Positions 5,108 to 5,800 of a DNA stretch of 5,800 bases are shown piece by piece. Both the position numbers and the translations under genes were made by a program. This DNA is from Candidatus Poseidoniales archaeon (GTDB lineage Archaea; Thermoplasmatota; Poseidoniia; Poseidoniales; Poseidoniaceae), in contig JAAXIR010000039.1 in the NCBI GenBank assembly GCA_012270265.1, positions 1 through 5,800 on the forward strand, written 5' to 3'. The notes beneath the pieces are model-generated. The model did not search any database, had not been told where the DNA came from, and saw only the letters and a program-made list of their open reading frames with translations. Each line of letters starts with the position of its first letter. Within the stretch, counting starts at the first letter, position 1.

Positions 5108-5800
5108 TGCATTTGTTGGTGTTCCAGTCTCTTTGGTGGTGGTCACTCGACTCTGAGCTTTGCGTCCAGCTGGTGAGCGACGTACGTTTTCGAACCATGT
5201 CTCAACACCGTTCCAATCCGGCTTGATTCCCAAGTCGTCAAGAACGAGTTTGCTGCTAATTCGGGCGCTCTCGAAGATGACAGGTAGGCCTGAGCCTGGA
5301 TGTGTTCCTCCACCAACGAGATACATGTTCTTGACATCCTCGAATCGGTTACGAGGTCGTCGCCATAGCATCTGGTCAAGGCCGTGTGCGAGATTGAATA
5401 CGGCGCCACGGTAGCAGTGGTCGCCCCAGTCATCAGGCGTCATCACCATCTCAGTAACGATGTGATCTCGGATGTTTTCGTAGCCAAGTTTGGTCTCGAT
5501 TTGGTCGAGGATACGTTCTCTGAACTTACTCGACTCTTTGGACCAATCGATGTTCTCGGTTTGGTGAGAAACAGGAACGAGAACATAGACTGTAGCACAT
5601 CCTTCTGGTGCTAGGTCCGGATCAGTTACGCAAGCGTTTTGCACGTAGACCGACGGATCATCCCAAGACAGTCTGTGGTGCTTTTCGATGTCTTCCAGAT
5701 TCTCGACGTAATTCTTTGAAGCGTAGATTTGGTGGTGAGGAAGGTCGAAGGTTCGGTCGACACCAAGATACAACATGAATGTGGAACAAGAATACTTCTT
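5105..5800 (-). CDS. crtI: Phytoene desaturase, CrtI family, C-terminal part (5' end outside window)
   Basis: The reading frame is open to the last base of the window, giving 231 residues of a protein that is normally about 490-510 long; an in-frame ATG at 5776 is internal. The visible part matches the C-terminal half of bacterial- and archaeal-type CrtI: YSCSTFMLYLGVDR (3-16 of the visible part), LPHHQIY (20-26), DPSVYVQNACVTDPDLAPEG (48-67), YVLVPVSH (72-79), FNLAHGLDQMLWRRP (135-149) and the FAD-binding signature YLVGGGTHPGSGLPV (160-174). CrtI is an FAD-dependent peripheral membrane enzyme that introduces double bases' worth of conjugation into phytoene to give lycopene or intermediates; the number of desaturations cannot be predicted. 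After the last conserved ARISSKLVLDDLG there is a tail of about 40 polar residues of no known role. The related diapophytoene and CrtD/CrtO enzymes are less likely because of the adjacent crtB. Confidence 0.93.
   Translation of the reverse strand, partial: KKYSCSTFMLYLGVDRTFDLPHHQIYASKNYVENLEDIEKHHRLSWDDPSVYVQNACVTDPDLAPEGCATVYVLVPVSHQTENIDWSKESSKFRERILDQIETKLGYENIRDHIVTEMVMTPDDWGDHCYRGAVFNLAHGLDQMLWRRPRNRFEDVKNMYLVGGGTHPGSGLPVIFESARISSKLVLDDLGIKPDWNGVETWFENVRRSPAGRKAQSRVTTTKETGTPTNA

Overview
The window looks like a piece of a planktonic archaeal genome, most likely Marine Group II Euryarchaeota (Candidatus Poseidoniales). This is inferred from gene content and style, because no marker gene is present. 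The clues are a very acidic surface protein with short LDL-receptor-A-like 'DG..DC....DE' repeats and a C-terminal membrane anchor, GGTG-type Shine-Dalgarno sites, tightly packed operons, and a carotenoid cluster with a glycosyltransferase and an ABA4-like membrane protein. A bacterial origin cannot be excluded from the sequence alone.

Layout. Two operons converge at about position 2232. The left one (+ strand) has two genes: the 3' part of a secreted, C-terminally anchored acidic protein (to 1300), and a four-helix membrane protein (1297-2229) whose start overlaps the preceding stop as ATGA. The right one (- strand) enters the window at 5800 and contains, in transcription order: the C-terminal part of a CrtI-type phytoene desaturase (5800-5105), a thioredoxin-fold lipoprotein (5095-4532), an ABA4-like four-helix membrane protein (4532-4080), phytoene synthase CrtB (4054-3062) and a family-2 glycosyltransferase (start chosen at 3008, end 2235). 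Gaps inside this operon are 9, -1, 25 and 53 nt, so it is probably one transcript whose promoter lies outside the window. Only 5 nt separate the two convergent stop codons.

How the genes fit together. CrtB condenses two geranylgeranyl diphosphates to phytoene and CrtI desaturates it. The ABA4-like protein belongs to a family whose plant member is needed for neoxanthin formation, so it is the best candidate here for a later carotenoid step. The glycosyltransferase may decorate the pigment or a polyprenyl-phosphate lipid. The redoxin lipoprotein places a predicted thiol-redox activity outside the membrane beside the pigment pathway. No lycopene cyclase, carotenoid oxygenase (blh) or rhodopsin gene is visible, so the end product is unknown.

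No tRNA, rRNA, CRISPR, insertion sequence or convincing promoter or terminator was found. No stretch over 300 bases lacks a gene.
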